64,000 nucleotides of DNA from Solirubrobacter soli DSM 22325 (GTDB taxonomy: Bacteria > Actinomycetota > Thermoleophilia > Solirubrobacterales > Solirubrobacteraceae). Within the stretch, counting starts at the first letter, position 1; each line of letters begins with the position of its first letter. The translations under genes were made by a program, and so were the position numbers. Location: positions 1-64,000 of the forward strand of contig NZ_AUIK01000008.1 in assembly GCF_000423665.1 (NCBI RefSeq), written 5' to 3'. The notes beneath the pieces are model-generated. The model did no database searches. It was not told the DNA's origin and was given only the letters and a program-made list of their open reading frames with translations. Positions 1-8,644 of this stretch are shown here, in pieces.

Positions 1-77
1 TGGCAGCGCGACGCGGGGGCGGGCGCGAAGACGCCCGCGCGGGCGAAGGACCGCCGCGCGGGCGGGGCCCCGCGCGG

Positions 78-446
78 CTAGTACGTCTTGTAGGCCCGCC
101 AGACGCTGTAGAGCGCCCAGGCGGAGGCGCCGAGCATCGCGAGCCAGAGCATCGGGCCGAGGGGGCCGGCGTCCCAGAGGCGGCCGGTGGCTACGACGGC
201 GAAGGTGGCCAGCGCCAGGGCGCCGTACAGAAGGCCGCGCTGGCGTTCCTCGAGGCTGAAGAGGGTCTCTCGGCGTTCCATGTAGACGCGGTAGCCGAGG
301 AAGAACAGGCTCGCGAGGAAGATGACCGAGAAGATGTTCGCGATCGTCGCGGAGGCGGTGCCGCCGCCGGGGATCTTCCAGACGGCGACGGCGAGCGCCA
401 AGACGATGGCGGCGTTGCGAATGTGCTTGTTGCGGTCAGGGCCCAT
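78..446 (-). CDS. small integral membrane protein, function unknown
   Basis: The 122-residue product has a short charged N-terminus followed by about four hydrophobic segments (roughly residues 11-26, 36-53, 72-86 and 96-112). A basic, acidic and glutamine-rich loop (YMERRETLFSLEERQRG) lies in the middle. I recognise no family motif. It lies 13 bases downstream of the response-regulator gene on the same strand, so it may be the last gene of the phosphate operon, but nothing in the protein itself indicates a phosphate role. The ATG start is the only one that keeps the first hydrophobic segment. Confidence 0.6.
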   Translation of the reverse strand: MGPDRNKHIRNAAIVLALAVAVWKIPGGGTASATIANIFSVIFLASLFFLGYRVYMERRETLFSLEERQRGLLYGALALATFAVVATGRLWDAGPLGPMLWLAMLGASAWALYSVWRAYKTY

Positions 447-459
447 CCGGGCCTCAACT

Positions 460-1284
460 CTAGCCCGCGTTCACGTAATCGGGCGAGGGCGCGGCTTCGA
501 GGTCATCCAAACCGCTCTCGGGCAGGGGCGCCCCGGAGCCCACGGGCTCCTCGACCGGCTCGGCCGCGAAGCGGTAGCCGATGCCGAAGTGGGTGTGGAT
601 GTAGCGCCACGAGGGCGAGACGCGCTCGAGCTTCGAGCGGAGCTTGCGCACGAACACGTCGACCGACCGGTCGCCGTGGACCATGGCGTAGCCCCACACC
701 CGCTGGTAGATCTCCTCGCGCTGCAGGACCTGGCCCTCGGCCTCGGCCAGCAGCTGGATGAGCTCGTACTCGCGACGGGTCAGCTCGACGGACACGCCGC
801 CGACGAAGGCCTGGAACTGGTCGGCGCGGATCTCGACCTCGCCGATCACGACGGGGCCCTTCTCGACGCGCACGTCGGCGCGCTTGCGGCGGCGCACGAC
901 GGCCTCGATGCGGGCGATCAGCTCTTCGGGGTGACAGGGCTTGGTGACCCAGTCGTCGGCGCCCAGCCGCAGCCCGCGCACGCGCTGGGCGACGGAGGAC
1001 TGTCCGGTGCACACGATCACGCCCAGGCCGGGCAGCCGCGCGCAGAGCTTGTCCAGATACGTCCAGCCCTGCGGACCAAGCACGGCCAGATCGACGACGA
1101 CCGCGTTCAAGCGCAACGCGACCATCGCATCAAGAGGAACAGGAGACGCCAACACGCGGTGCTGCCAACCCATCCCCTCAAGGCGCTTCCCCAGGACCTG
1201 CAGGAAGCCGGTGTCGGAATCGATCACCGCCAGGCGTACAGCCGCCTGCCCTGCGGCGCCGGCGCGCCGCTCGTCAACCACCAT
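460..1284 (-). CDS. OmpR/PhoB-family response regulator, probable phosphate regulator
   Basis: Two-domain DNA-binding response regulator. The N-terminal receiver keeps the phosphoacceptor Asp (VVVDLAVLGPQGW), the Thr of VIVCTG and the Lys of VTKP; the usual acidic pair reads DS instead of DD. The C-terminal winged helix is typical of PhoB/PhoP, with the recognition-helix region DRSVDVFVRKLRSKL and the closing hairpin THFGIGYRF. It is the last regulator of the pstSCAB-phoU operon, 109 bases after phoU, and has its own 11-base phased repeat upstream, which suggests autoregulation. I chose the ATG at 1284 because a GGGGGAG ribosome site lies 9 bases before it; a GTG at 1314 and an ATG at 1293 are alternatives. 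No sensor kinase is present in the window. Confidence 0.85.
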   Translation of the reverse strand: MVVDERRAGAAGQAAVRLAVIDSDTGFLQVLGKRLEGMGWQHRVLASPVPLDAMVALRLNAVVVDLAVLGPQGWTYLDKLCARLPGLGVIVCTGQSSVAQRVRGLRLGADDWVTKPCHPEELIARIEAVVRRRKRADVRVEKGPVVIGEVEIRADQFQAFVGGVSVELTRREYELIQLLAEAEGQVLQREEIYQRVWGYAMVHGDRSVDVFVRKLRSKLERVSPSWRYIHTHFGIGYRFAAEPVEEPVGSGAPLPESGLDDLEAAPSPDYVNAG

Positions 1285-1336
1285 CGTCGTCATCTCCCCC
1301 CGGACACTACTCACGAACGAGCATTGGTTCGAGCCG

Positions 1337-1375
1337 CAAAACGCTCCGGTAACTACATCTTTACAGGGCGGAAAC
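1337..1375. promoter_or_regulatory. candidate PHO box (four 11-base units) before the response regulator
   Basis: On the plus strand CAAAAC, GGTAAC, CTTTAC and GGAAAC start at 1337, 1348, 1359 and 1370, exactly 11 bases apart. On the minus strand, the direction of the gene, each reads GTnnnn. The spacing and the GT anchor match the other arrays in this window, though these units are more degenerate than the GTGAAC copies. The array lies between phoU and the response regulator, so it would give the regulator a promoter separate from the pst operon. Confidence 0.55.
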
Positions 1376-1393
1376 GGGAATGTCGGACGACGC

Positions 1394-2077
1394 TCAGGAA
1401 ACGTGCGAGGCGTCCGAGAACTCTCGGAACTCGCCCGTCACAACGAACGCGACCTGCTCGCCGATGTCGACGGCGTTGTCGCCGATCCGCTCTATGGCAC
1501 GGGCCACGAGCATCATCGACATCGCCCACTCGCGCCGGTCGGCGTCGGTGCCGACCTCGACCGCGCGCGCGAAGACGCACTTATTGAGGCGATTGATCTC
1601 GCGGTCCTGTCGCACCAGATCCTCGGCGACCGCAACATCTCGCAACAGGAAGGCCTGCTTGGACTGCTCGACCTCTGACCGGGCGAGCCTGCCCATCCGG
1701 AAGATGTGCTCGAGCATCGCCTCGTCCTTGGGCGGCTCGTAGCCGACCACGGGGAGCATCTTGGCGATGTTCACGCACTGGTCGCCCATCCGCTCCACGT
1801 GCTTGATCACGTGCAGCAGCGCGGCGACGACCCGCAGATCCGAGGCGACGGGCGCCTGCAGGGCCAGCAGCGAAAGGATCCCCTGCTGGACCTCGAGGTA
1901 GCGCCCGTCGATCCGGTCGTCGTCATGGATGACGATCGACGCGAGCTCGATGTCCTGGTGCTCGAGGGCCTCCATGGTCCGGTCGAGCGTCCGCACGACG
2001 AGATCGAGCCCGCCGAGTGCCTGCACCTCCAGGTCGCGCAGTTCCTCCTGGAAATGTTGCCGTCCACCTGTAGGCAC
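1394..2077 (-). CDS. phoU: phosphate uptake regulator PhoU
   Basis: The 227-residue all-helical protein has the two tandem PhoU repeats, opening with FQEELRDLEVQALGGLD and with the metal-binding-type acidic stretches around DRIDGRYLEVQQG and MGDQCVNIAKM. In known systems PhoU links the Pst transporter to the PhoR-type kinase and limits uptake when phosphate is plentiful. It starts 10 bases after pstB. The GTG at 2077 is supported by AAGGAG 6 bases upstream. It is cytoplasmic and is part of the first pst operon. Confidence 0.95.
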   Translation of the reverse strand: MPTGGRQHFQEELRDLEVQALGGLDLVVRTLDRTMEALEHQDIELASIVIHDDDRIDGRYLEVQQGILSLLALQAPVASDLRVVAALLHVIKHVERMGDQCVNIAKMLPVVGYEPPKDEAMLEHIFRMGRLARSEVEQSKQAFLLRDVAVAEDLVRQDREINRLNKCVFARAVEVGTDADRREWAMSMMLVARAIERIGDNAVDIGEQVAFVVTGEFREFSDASHVS

Positions 2078-2087
2078 GAACGGCTCC

Positions 2088-2882
2088 TTACCCGAATCGT
2101 CCGCTGACGTAGTCCTCAGTCTCCTGTTGGCTGGGGTTGGAGAAGATCTTCTCAGTCGTGTCGATCTCGACGAGGTGGCCGGGCTTGCCCGTGCCCTCGA
2201 TGTTGAAGAACGCCGTCATGTCACTGGCGCGGCTCGCCTGCTGCATGTTGTGCGTGACGATGACGATGGTGTACTCCTTCTTGAGCTCGCCGACCAGATC
2301 CTCGATGGCCAGCGTGGCGATCGGATCCAGCGCGGAGGCGGGCTCGTCCATCAGCAGGACGTCCGGCTCGACGGCGGTCGCACGGGCGATGCAGAGGCGC
2401 TGCTGCTGCCCGCCGGACAGGCCGATCCCGGGCTTGCCGAGCCGGTCCTTGACCTCTTCCCAGAGGTGCGCGCCGCGCAGCGAGCGCTCGACGATCTCGT
2501 CCATCTCGGACTTCTTCATCTTGCGGCTGTTGAGCTTCAGCCCCGCCGCGACGTTGTCGTAGATCGACATCGTCGGGAACGGGTTCGGCTGCTGGAAGAC
2601 CATCCCGATCTGCCGGCGGACGAAGACCGGGTCGGCGCCGTGCGCGTAGATGTCCTGGTCATCGAGCAGGACCTCGCCCTCGACGTAGGCGCCGGGGACG
2701 AGCTCGTGCATCCGGTTCAGCGATCGCAGGAACGTCGACTTGCCGCAGCCCGAGGAGCCGATCAGGGCGGTGACCTTGTTCGGCTGGATCGTCACGTTCA
2801 CGTCTTGGACGGCCAGGAACGAGCCGTAGTAGAGGTTCAGAGACGTGACGCTGATGGTCTTGGCCGCGGTTGCGACAGCCAT
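2088..2882 (-). CDS. pstB: phosphate ABC transporter ATP-binding protein PstB (operon 1)
   Basis: This is the ATPase subunit that powers PstSCA phosphate import. It shows Walker [10 protein letters not shown] (residues 42-50), the Q-loop FQQPNPFP, the signature [14 protein letters not shown], Walker [14 protein letters not shown] and the switch His in VTHNMQQA. I chose the ATG at 2882 (264 residues), which has AAAGGA 5 bases upstream and matches the usual family length. An ATG at 2909 overlaps the pstA stop as ATGA and would add nine residues. The open frame continues far upstream, but that part is a shadow of pstA. Confidence 0.95.
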   Translation of the reverse strand: MAVATAAKTISVTSLNLYYGSFLAVQDVNVTIQPNKVTALIGSSGCGKSTFLRSLNRMHELVPGAYVEGEVLLDDQDIYAHGADPVFVRRQIGMVFQQPNPFPTMSIYDNVAAGLKLNSRKMKKSEMDEIVERSLRGAHLWEEVKDRLGKPGIGLSGGQQQRLCIARATAVEPDVLLMDEPASALDPIATLAIEDLVGELKKEYTIVIVTHNMQQASRASDMTAFFNIEGTGKPGHLVEIDTTEKIFSNPSQQETEDYVSGRFG

Positions 2883-2905
2883 GTCGTTCCTTTCAAGCTG
2901 AGTGG

Positions 2906-4090
2906 TCATCGCAGGACCGCACCGAAGCGGCGATAGACGAGGCGCGCGGCCACGTTGAGGATCATCACGATCAGGATCAGCACCAACGCGGCGGTCCAGG
3001 CGCGATCGATCGACGGCTGCGGCGGCACGCCGGGCGACTTGTACGAGTTGAACGCGAACACCGCGAGGTTGGCCATTCGCCCGTCGAACGGGTTGTTGTT
3101 GACGGAGGTCACGACGCCCGCGGTGATCAGCAGCGGGGCGGTCTCGCCGACGATGCGCGCGATCGCGAGCATGACGCCGGTGACGATGCCGCCCAGCGCC
3201 GTCGGCAGCACGACGCTCACGATCGTGCGCGACTTCGACACGCCGAGGGCGTACGACGCCTCGCGCAAGCTGTTCGGGACGATGCGCAGCATCTCCTCGG
3301 TGGAGCGCACGACGATCGGGATCATCAGCACCGAGAGCGCGACCGCGGCCATGATGCCGAGCCGGACGCCCGGGCCGTAGAAGATCGCGAACAGCGAGTA
3401 GGCGAACAGGCCGGCGACGATCGACGGGATGCCGGTCATGACGTCCACGAAGAACGTCAGCGCATGGCGCAGACGGCCCTTGCCGTACTCCTGCAGGTAG
3501 ATCGCGGCGAGGATGCCGATCGGGACCGAGATGATCGTCGCGCAGGCGGTGATGATCAGCGTGCCGATGAGCGCGTGCAGCGCGCCGCCGCCCTCGCCGA
3601 TCACGCCGCGCATCGACTCGGTGAAGAAGCCGGCGTCGAAGCGGGTCATGCCGCGGTTGATCACGGTGAACAGCAGCGACACCAGCGGGATCAGCGCGAG
3701 CGCGAACACCGAGGTGACCGAGTAGGTGAAGAGCCGGTCGATGGCGCGGCGGCTGCCTTCGACGCCACGCGACCACACGTACGTCGCGACGGCGCCGAGC
3801 ACCACCGTGCCGACGAAGAACAGCGCCGGATCGAAGCCGACGACCAGGAGGATCAGCCCGACGACGACGGCCGCGCCGCCCGCGGCGCCCCACGGCGCCC
3901 ACTTCGGCAGCTTGCCGCCCTGCACGGGGGTCGAAGCGGGACGCGTCCGGGTCGGCGGGGCCTGCTCGGGGACCGCGATCCGGGCCTCAGGCGCCGAGGA
4001 CGGCGCCGGCGGATCGGTGGGCGCGGGAGGTACCGGTGGCACGGGAGGCGCCTCGGCGTCGGTGCGATCGCTCTGCGGAGGAGTGCTCAT
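2906..4090 (-). CDS. pstA: phosphate ABC transporter permease PstA (operon 1)
   Basis: This 394-residue inner-membrane permease is longer than usual because of a Pro-rich cytoplasmic N-terminus of about 65 residues (for example [16 protein letters not shown]). About six to eight membrane segments follow, and the permease EAA-type loop is seen at [15 protein letters not shown]. Together with PstC it forms the phosphate channel. Its ATG shares one base with the pstC stop (TGATG), which implies translational coupling. The Pro-rich tail is absent from the PstA of operon 2 and may be a docking region. Confidence 0.93.
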   Translation of the reverse strand: MSTPPQSDRTDAEAPPVPPVPPAPTDPPAPSSAPEARIAVPEQAPPTRTRPASTPVQGGKLPKWAPWGAAGGAAVVVGLILLVVGFDPALFFVGTVVLGAVATYVWSRGVEGSRRAIDRLFTYSVTSVFALALIPLVSLLFTVINRGMTRFDAGFFTESMRGVIGEGGGALHALIGTLIITACATIISVPIGILAAIYLQEYGKGRLRHALTFFVDVMTGIPSIVAGLFAYSLFAIFYGPGVRLGIMAAVALSVLMIPIVVRSTEEMLRIVPNSLREASYALGVSKSRTIVSVVLPTALGGIVTGVMLAIARIVGETAPLLITAGVVTSVNNNPFDGRMANLAVFAFNSYKSPGVPPQPSIDRAWTAALVLILIVMILNVAARLVYRRFGAVLR

Positions 4091-5031
4091 CAGATCCGGA
4101 CCTGGCGGTTGATCACCCAGCGCGCGGCCATGTTGACGACCAGCGTCACGGCGAAGAGGACGAGGCCGGCGGCGATCAGCGTGTTGACCGCGAGGCCGGA
4201 GGACTCCGGGAACTGCAGGGCGATGTTGGCCGCGATCGTCGACGGGTTGGCCGAGCTGATCAGGTTGAACGTCACGTCGCCCGAGACCGAGAGCACGATC
4301 GCGACGGCCATCGTCTCACCCAGCGCGCGGCCGAGGCCGAGCATCGACGCGCTGATCATCGCCGAGCGCCCGAACGGGAGCACGACCATGCGGATCATCT
4401 CGAAGCGGGTCGCGCCCAGCGCGAACGCGCTCTCCTGCAGGCGCCGCGGCGTCTGCTCGAAGACGGTGCGGGTCACCGCGGTGATGATCGGCAGGATCAT
4501 CACCGCCAGGACGAGGCCGGCGACGGCCATCGTCCGGCCGGTCGCCGTCGGCGGGCCCGCGAAGAACGGGATCCAGCTCACGTGGTCGGCGAGCCACTCC
4601 TGCACGCCGACGGACGCCGGACCGAGCACCGCGATGCCCCACAGGCCGTAGATGACGCTCGGGATCGCGGCCAGCAGGTCGATCACGTACGACAACGGCT
4701 GGGCGATCCTCGGCGGCGCGATCTGGCTGATGAACAGCGCCACCGCGATCGCGGCGGGGACGGCGATCACGATCGCGATCACCGCCGCCACCAGGGTCCC
4801 GAAGGCGAGGGGCCAGATGTACTTGACCAGCCCCTCACCGCCGGGGATGTCTTTCGAGGACGCCGTGATCGCCGGCCACGCCTTCACCAACAGGAAGAGC
4901 GCGACGCCCGCGAGGGTGGCGAGGATGAGCACCCCCGCGCCGAGTGCCAGGCCGGCGAAGAACCGGTCACCGGTCCTCGCGCCCTGCGAGTCGAAACGGC
5001 GTCCTCGCGGGTCGATTTGTGCGACGGTCAC
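4090..5031 (-). CDS. pstC: phosphate ABC transporter permease PstC (operon 1)
   Basis: The 313-residue permease has six predicted membrane helices and the conserved PstC segment LLAAIPSVIYGLWGI, followed by the coupling loop QESAFALGATRFEMI. It pairs with PstA to carry phosphate delivered by PstS. The GTG at 5031 has GAAGGAG 8 bases upstream. It begins 18 bases after pstS and overlaps pstA by one base. Confidence 0.94.
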   Translation of the reverse strand: MTVAQIDPRGRRFDSQGARTGDRFFAGLALGAGVLILATLAGVALFLLVKAWPAITASSKDIPGGEGLVKYIWPLAFGTLVAAVIAIVIAVPAAIAVALFISQIAPPRIAQPLSYVIDLLAAIPSVIYGLWGIAVLGPASVGVQEWLADHVSWIPFFAGPPTATGRTMAVAGLVLAVMILPIITAVTRTVFEQTPRRLQESAFALGATRFEMIRMVVLPFGRSAMISASMLGLGRALGETMAVAIVLSVSGDVTFNLISSANPSTIAANIALQFPESSGLAVNTLIAAGLVLFAVTLVVNMAARWVINRQVRI

Positions 5032-5049
5032 GACGTTCGCTCCTTCTCG

Positions 5050-6162
5050 TTAGCCGGCGCCGATGGCGTCGACCGCGGGCTGGATCTGCGTCCGCAGCGA
5101 GTCGCTCAGCGGAGCCGAACCGGCGTTCTTGGAGCCGGCCGCCTGACCGTCAGCGCTGATGACGTACTTCAGGTAACCGCCGACGAGCTTCCCCTGGGCG
5201 GCGTCGTCGTACTTGGTGCAGGCGATCGCGTAGGACACGAGCACGATCGGGTACGTGGTCGCGTCGTCCGTCGTGCGGGCGACCGTGAACGTGAAGACGT
5301 TCTTGCCCGGATCCTCGGTCTTCTTGGAGGCCTCGAGGATCTTCGCGGCGGCCTCAGGCGTCGGGCCGACGTACTCCTCGCCGACCTTGATCTTGGCGAT
5401 GCCGAGCTCGCGCGCCTGGCTCTCGTCGGCGTAGCCGATCGTGCCCTTGCCGTTCTTGATCGCGTCGACGACGCCGGAGGTGCCCTGCGCGGCCTCGCCG
5501 CCCTTGACCGGCCAGACCTGGTCGGCGTCGAACGTCCAGACGTCCGGAGCGGCCTGATGCAGGTAGTCGGTGAAGTTCTGGGTCGTGCCCGACTCGTCGG
5601 AGCGGTTGACCACGGTGATGCGGTCGCCCGGGAGGTTGGCGTCCGGGTTGTCGGCCTTGATCGCCGGGTCGTTCCAGGTCTTGATCTCCTGCTTCATGAT
5701 CTTCGCCAGGGTCTCCGGCGAGAGCTGCAGGTTGTCGACGCCCGCGAGGTTGTACGCGATGGCGATCGGGGAGATGTAGACCGGGACCTCGACGAGGCCA
5801 TCCGGGCCGCCGCAGCGCGCCTGCGCCTTGGTCAGCTCGTCTTCCTTGAGCGCGGCGTCAGAGCCGGCGTAGGCCACACCGCCGGAGATGAACTGCTCGC
5901 GACCGCCGCCCGACCCGACCGGGTCGTACGAGATGGTCGCGTCCGGGTTCGCGTCCTGGAACCCGGCGATCCACGCCTGCTGTGCAGCATCCTGGGCGCT
6001 CGAACCCGCACCGGCGAGGTTGCCGGAGAGGGCCGTCTGCTCGCTGCTGCTGCCGCCGCCCGAGCTGGCGGGCGGGGTGGTGGCGTCGTCGCTCTCACCA
6101 CAGGCAGCGACGCCCAGCGCCAGGGCGACGACCGCCGCACCGGCGAACCGATTGAACTTCAT
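5050..6162 (-). CDS. pstS: phosphate-binding lipoprotein PstS (operon 1)
   Basis: Extracytoplasmic phosphate receptor of 370 residues. The signal peptide ends in a lipobox (LGVAAC, lipidated Cys21) and is followed by a Ser/Gly-rich linker to about residue 42. Phosphate-binding features include GAGSS near residue 51 and the loop RSDESGTT at 187-194. The ATG at 6162 is backed by a strong AGAAGGAAGG site; the frame upstream of it belongs to the neighbouring winged-helix gene. It is the first gene of the pstSCAB-phoU operon and has a four-unit 11-base repeat 58 to 96 bases upstream. Confidence 0.95.
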   Translation of the reverse strand: MKFNRFAGAAVVALALGVAACGESDDATTPPASSGGGSSSEQTALSGNLAGAGSSAQDAAQQAWIAGFQDANPDATISYDPVGSGGGREQFISGGVAYAGSDAALKEDELTKAQARCGGPDGLVEVPVYISPIAIAYNLAGVDNLQLSPETLAKIMKQEIKTWNDPAIKADNPDANLPGDRITVVNRSDESGTTQNFTDYLHQAAPDVWTFDADQVWPVKGGEAAQGTSGVVDAIKNGKGTIGYADESQARELGIAKIKVGEEYVGPTPEAAAKILEASKKTEDPGKNVFTFTVARTTDDATTYPIVLVSYAIACTKYDDAAQGKLVGGYLKYVISADGQAAGSKNAGSAPLSDSLRTQIQPAVDAIGAG

Positions 6163-6219
6163 CGAACCTTCCTTCTTGTGAATGAGCCGACGACGCTTGC
6201 AGGCCGGCGGCGCAAGTCT

Positions 6220-6258
6220 GTTACCGAGGTGTTCCCGACCTGTGAAAAGGATGTGAAG
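6220..6258. promoter_or_regulatory. candidate PHO box (four 11-base units) before pstS of operon 1
   Basis: The plus strand reads GTTACC, GTTCCC, GTGAAA and GTGAAG at 6220, 6231, 6242 and 6253, each followed by five other bases, so the period is exactly 11. It overlaps the stop codon and the last codons of the winged-helix gene and lies just upstream of pstS. In known actinobacteria such arrays bind the phosphate response regulator. Relative to pstS the units are in the inverse (nnnnAC) orientation. Confidence 0.65.
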
Positions 6259-6580
6259 GCTCGGGCTGGAAGCGGTACCCGAAACCGAAGTGCGTATGAA
6301 TGAACGCCCAGTCGGGCAGCGCCGTCGCCAGCTTGCTGCGCAACTTGTGGACGTAGACATCCACGGACCGGTCCTGGCCACGTAGCGGAGCGCCCCACAC
6401 CGTGGTGTACAGCTCGTCGCGGCTGACGATCCTTCCCTCTCGGCGGGCCAGAGCCGCAAGGAGATCGAGTTCGCGGACGGAGAGCGACAGCGTGCGTCCG
6501 CGCGCACGCGCCAGGTGCTCCGAGGGTCGAATCTCGAGCTCTCCCGCGGTCAAGACCTCCACGTGCTCACTCGTCTGCAT
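6221..6580 (-). CDS. stand-alone PhoB/OmpR-type winged-helix DNA-binding protein (no receiver domain)
   Basis: The protein of about 119 residues is essentially only the C-terminal DNA-binding half of an OmpR/PhoB regulator: LSVRELDLLAALARREG, then DRSVDVYVHKLRSKL and THFGFGYRF. These closely mirror the C-terminal domain of the response regulator at the far end of the same operon. There is no receiver domain and no broken receiver upstream. The ATG at 6580 has GAAGG 9 bases before it; an ATG at 6610 has no clear ribosome site. It sits directly before pstS, between two phased repeats. It may be an auxiliary or competing binder of the PHO boxes, which is inference. Confidence 0.8.
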   Translation of the reverse strand: MQTSEHVEVLTAGELEIRPSEHLARARGRTLSLSVRELDLLAALARREGRIVSRDELYTTVWGAPLRGQDRSVDVYVHKLRSKLATALPDWAFIHTHFGFGYRFQPEPSHPFHRSGTPR

Positions 6581-6615
6581 CGCGGCGTACCTTCGAACGC
6601 CAAGCGACATCGCCG

Positions 6616-6654
6616 GTTACACGGCGGTGAACGACCTGTGAACAACTTGTGAAC
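6616..6654. promoter_or_regulatory. strong PHO box (four 11-base units) in the divergent promoter region
   Basis: GTTACA, GTGAAC, GTGAAC and GTGAAC start at 6616, 6627, 6638 and 6649, with an exact 11-base period; three units are identical. It lies between the divergent winged-helix gene (start 6580) and the glycerophosphodiesterase (start 6704). It reads as direct repeats toward the glycerophosphodiesterase. GTTCAC, the reverse complement of GTGAAC, is the core of known actinobacterial PHO boxes. This is the clearest regulatory site in the window. Confidence 0.82.
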
Positions 6655-6703
6655 TCACATTTCCGCCACTTCTCGGTTTCATGGCTGGAGTTGTCTCGCG
6701 CCC

Positions 6704-8626
6704 ATGCAAACCCCACGAATCCTGGGTGCGACAGCACTCATCGTTCTGGCCGCGGCGCCGTCGGCGTCCGCGGCGTTCGACTTGGAGGCCCACCGCGGCG
6801 GGCGCGGCCTGCGGCCTGAGAACACGCTCGCGTCCTTCGGGAACGCGATGCGGCTGGGTGTGACGACGCTCGAGCTCGACACGGGCGTGACGAAGGACGG
6901 CGTGGTCGTGGTCTCGCACGAGCGCCGCTTCTCGACGCTCGAGTGCTCCGGCCCGCACATCGGCAAGCTGATCAAGGACCTGACGCTCAAGCAGGTCAAG
7001 CAGATGGACTGCGGCACGCGCCACCCGGACGTCCCGTCGACGGACCCGTTCGTCGGCACGCAGGAGTCGGTCCCCGGCACGAAGATGCCGACCCTGGCCG
7101 AGGTCTTCCAGCTCGCGAACCGCTACGGCGCGAACGTCCAGTTCAACATCGAGACCAAGCTCGACCCGACACTGCCGAAGGAGACGGTCGCGCCCGCGAC
7201 GTTCGCGCGCAAGGTCGTCGATGTCATCAAGCGCTACAAGGTGACCAACCGCAGCCTCATCCAGTCCTTCGACTGGCGCACGTTGGTCGCGGCGCGCAAG
7301 CTCTCGCCGTCGCTGCGGCGGGTCGCGTTGGCGCAGAAGACCACGGTCTTCAAGGGCACGAAGTGGACGGCCGGCATCGAGATCGGCGCCAAGCCGTTCG
7401 ACGACGGCTCGCTCGCGCTGGCGGTCAAGGACGAGCTGAAGGCCGACGTGCTCTCGCCGCTGTTCACCGACATGACCGACAAGCTGATCAAGTCGGCGCA
7501 CAACCGCAAGCTGACCGTGATCCCGTGGACGGTCAACGAGAAGGCCGACATGCGCTCGCTGATCAACCGCGGCGTCGACGGCATCATCACCGACTACCCG
7601 GATCGCCTCCGCGACGTGATGGACGAGAAGAACCTCGACCTGCCGGACCCGGTCGCGTCGCCCTTCGACGTCGAGGCGCACCGCGGCGGCCGTCGCTACC
7701 GGCCGGAGAACACGCTGCCCGCCTTCTCCTACGGCCTCTCGCGCAACGTCGACACGCTCGAGCTCGACACGGGCGTGACGTCCGACGGCGTCCTCGTCGT
7801 CGCCCACGACCGCGCGATCAACCCGAACCACTGCACCGGCGACGCCAGCATCCTCGGCAAGCCGATCCACGAGCTCACGCTCGCCCAGATCAAGACGCTC
7901 GACTGCGGCTCCAAGGGCGACTTCGCCGGCCAGCCCGGCTGGGTGGCGTCCCCCGGCGCGAAGATGCCGACGTTGCAGGAGGTCTTCGACCTCGTCGCCG
8001 CCTCGGGCGACGACGACGTCCGCTTCAACATCGAGACCAAGATCTCGCCGACCGCCGACGACACCGTCGGCTACGACGTCTTCACGGCCAAGCTCGTCAA
8101 GGCGATCCAGGACAACAACCTGCAGGACCGCGCGATGATCCAGTCCTTCGACTGGCGCACGATCCGCCTCGCCAAGCAGCTCGACCCGCGCATCCAGACC
8201 GTCGCGCTCGTCTGGCAGTACGCGGGCGCCGACTGCGATGACATCTCCGACGAGTGCTCGCTCGAGGCCGTCGTCGGCGACCCGTCCGTCATCTCCCCCT
8301 GGACCGGCGGCCTGGACTGGTGGCGCTACAAGGACCTCGGCCGGCTCGTGCGCGCCGCCAAGGCGGACGTGGTGAGCTCCAACTGGCAGGTCCACGACCC
8401 GACGCAGGGCAAGGTCGACTCCTCCGACTACTACCTCAAGGAGGACCCGGCGATCTACCACGGCCCGCCGGTCCCACAGCTCCAGGACCGCGGCCTGAAG
8501 GTCGTCCCCTACACGGTCAACGACCAGCCGACGATGCAGCGGGTGATCGAGCTGGGCGTGGACGGGATCATCTCCGACGACCCCGAGACGCTCCTGCTCG
8601 TCGCCAAGCGCAACGGCCTGCGCTGA
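6704..8626 (+). CDS. exported glycerophosphodiester phosphodiesterase with two tandem GDPD domains
   Basis: The 640-residue product should hydrolyse glycerophosphodiesters to glycerol 3-phosphate and an alcohol outside the membrane, releasing phosphate-containing substrate during starvation. After a signal peptide (cleavage near SASA, residue 23) there are two complete GDPD domains. The first has HRGGRGLRPENT from His30 and ELDTGVTKDG; the second has HRGGRRYRPENT from His326 and a second ELDTGVTSDG. Each repeats the later signature FNIETK and IQSFDWRT, so both look catalytically intact. It is a single gene with a four-unit PHO box 50 to 88 bases upstream and is convergent with the next gene. 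Confidence 0.93.
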   Translation: MQTPRILGATALIVLAAAPSASAAFDLEAHRGGRGLRPENTLASFGNAMRLGVTTLELDTGVTKDGVVVVSHERRFSTLECSGPHIGKLIKDLTLKQVKQMDCGTRHPDVPSTDPFVGTQESVPGTKMPTLAEVFQLANRYGANVQFNIETKLDPTLPKETVAPATFARKVVDVIKRYKVTNRSLIQSFDWRTLVAARKLSPSLRRVALAQKTTVFKGTKWTAGIEIGAKPFDDGSLALAVKDELKADVLSPLFTDMTDKLIKSAHNRKLTVIPWTVNEKADMRSLINRGVDGIITDYPDRLRDVMDEKNLDLPDPVASPFDVEAHRGGRRYRPENTLPAFSYGLSRNVDTLELDTGVTSDGVLVVAHDRAINPNHCTGDASILGKPIHELTLAQIKTLDCGSKGDFAGQPGWVASPGAKMPTLQEVFDLVAASGDDDVRFNIETKISPTADDTVGYDVFTAKLVKAIQDNNLQDRAMIQSFDWRTIRLAKQLDPRIQTVALVWQYAGADCDDISDECSLEAVVGDPSVISPWTGGLDWWRYKDLGRLVRAAKADVVSSNWQVHDPTQGKVDSSDYYLKEDPAIYHGPPVPQLQDRGLKVVPYTVNDQPTMQRVIELGVDGIISDDPETLLLVAKRNGLR

Positions 8627-8644
8627 GCCTCCAGGCCCGGGGCG

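Noticed and set aside
1..77. Hairpin-rich GC sequence at the left edge
   Set aside because: GC-only arms such as GCGCGGGC occur by chance at this composition, and there is no T run to support a terminator.
2883..3902. Upstream extension of the pstB frame
   Set aside because: Ribosome site, family length and overlap with pstA all place the start at 2882 or 2909; the extension is Arg-rich shadow.
4036..6303. A 755-codon plus-strand open frame across pst operon 1
   Set aside because: Its translation is Arg/Asp/His-rich shadow sequence antisense to pstC and pstS, which have full family motifs.
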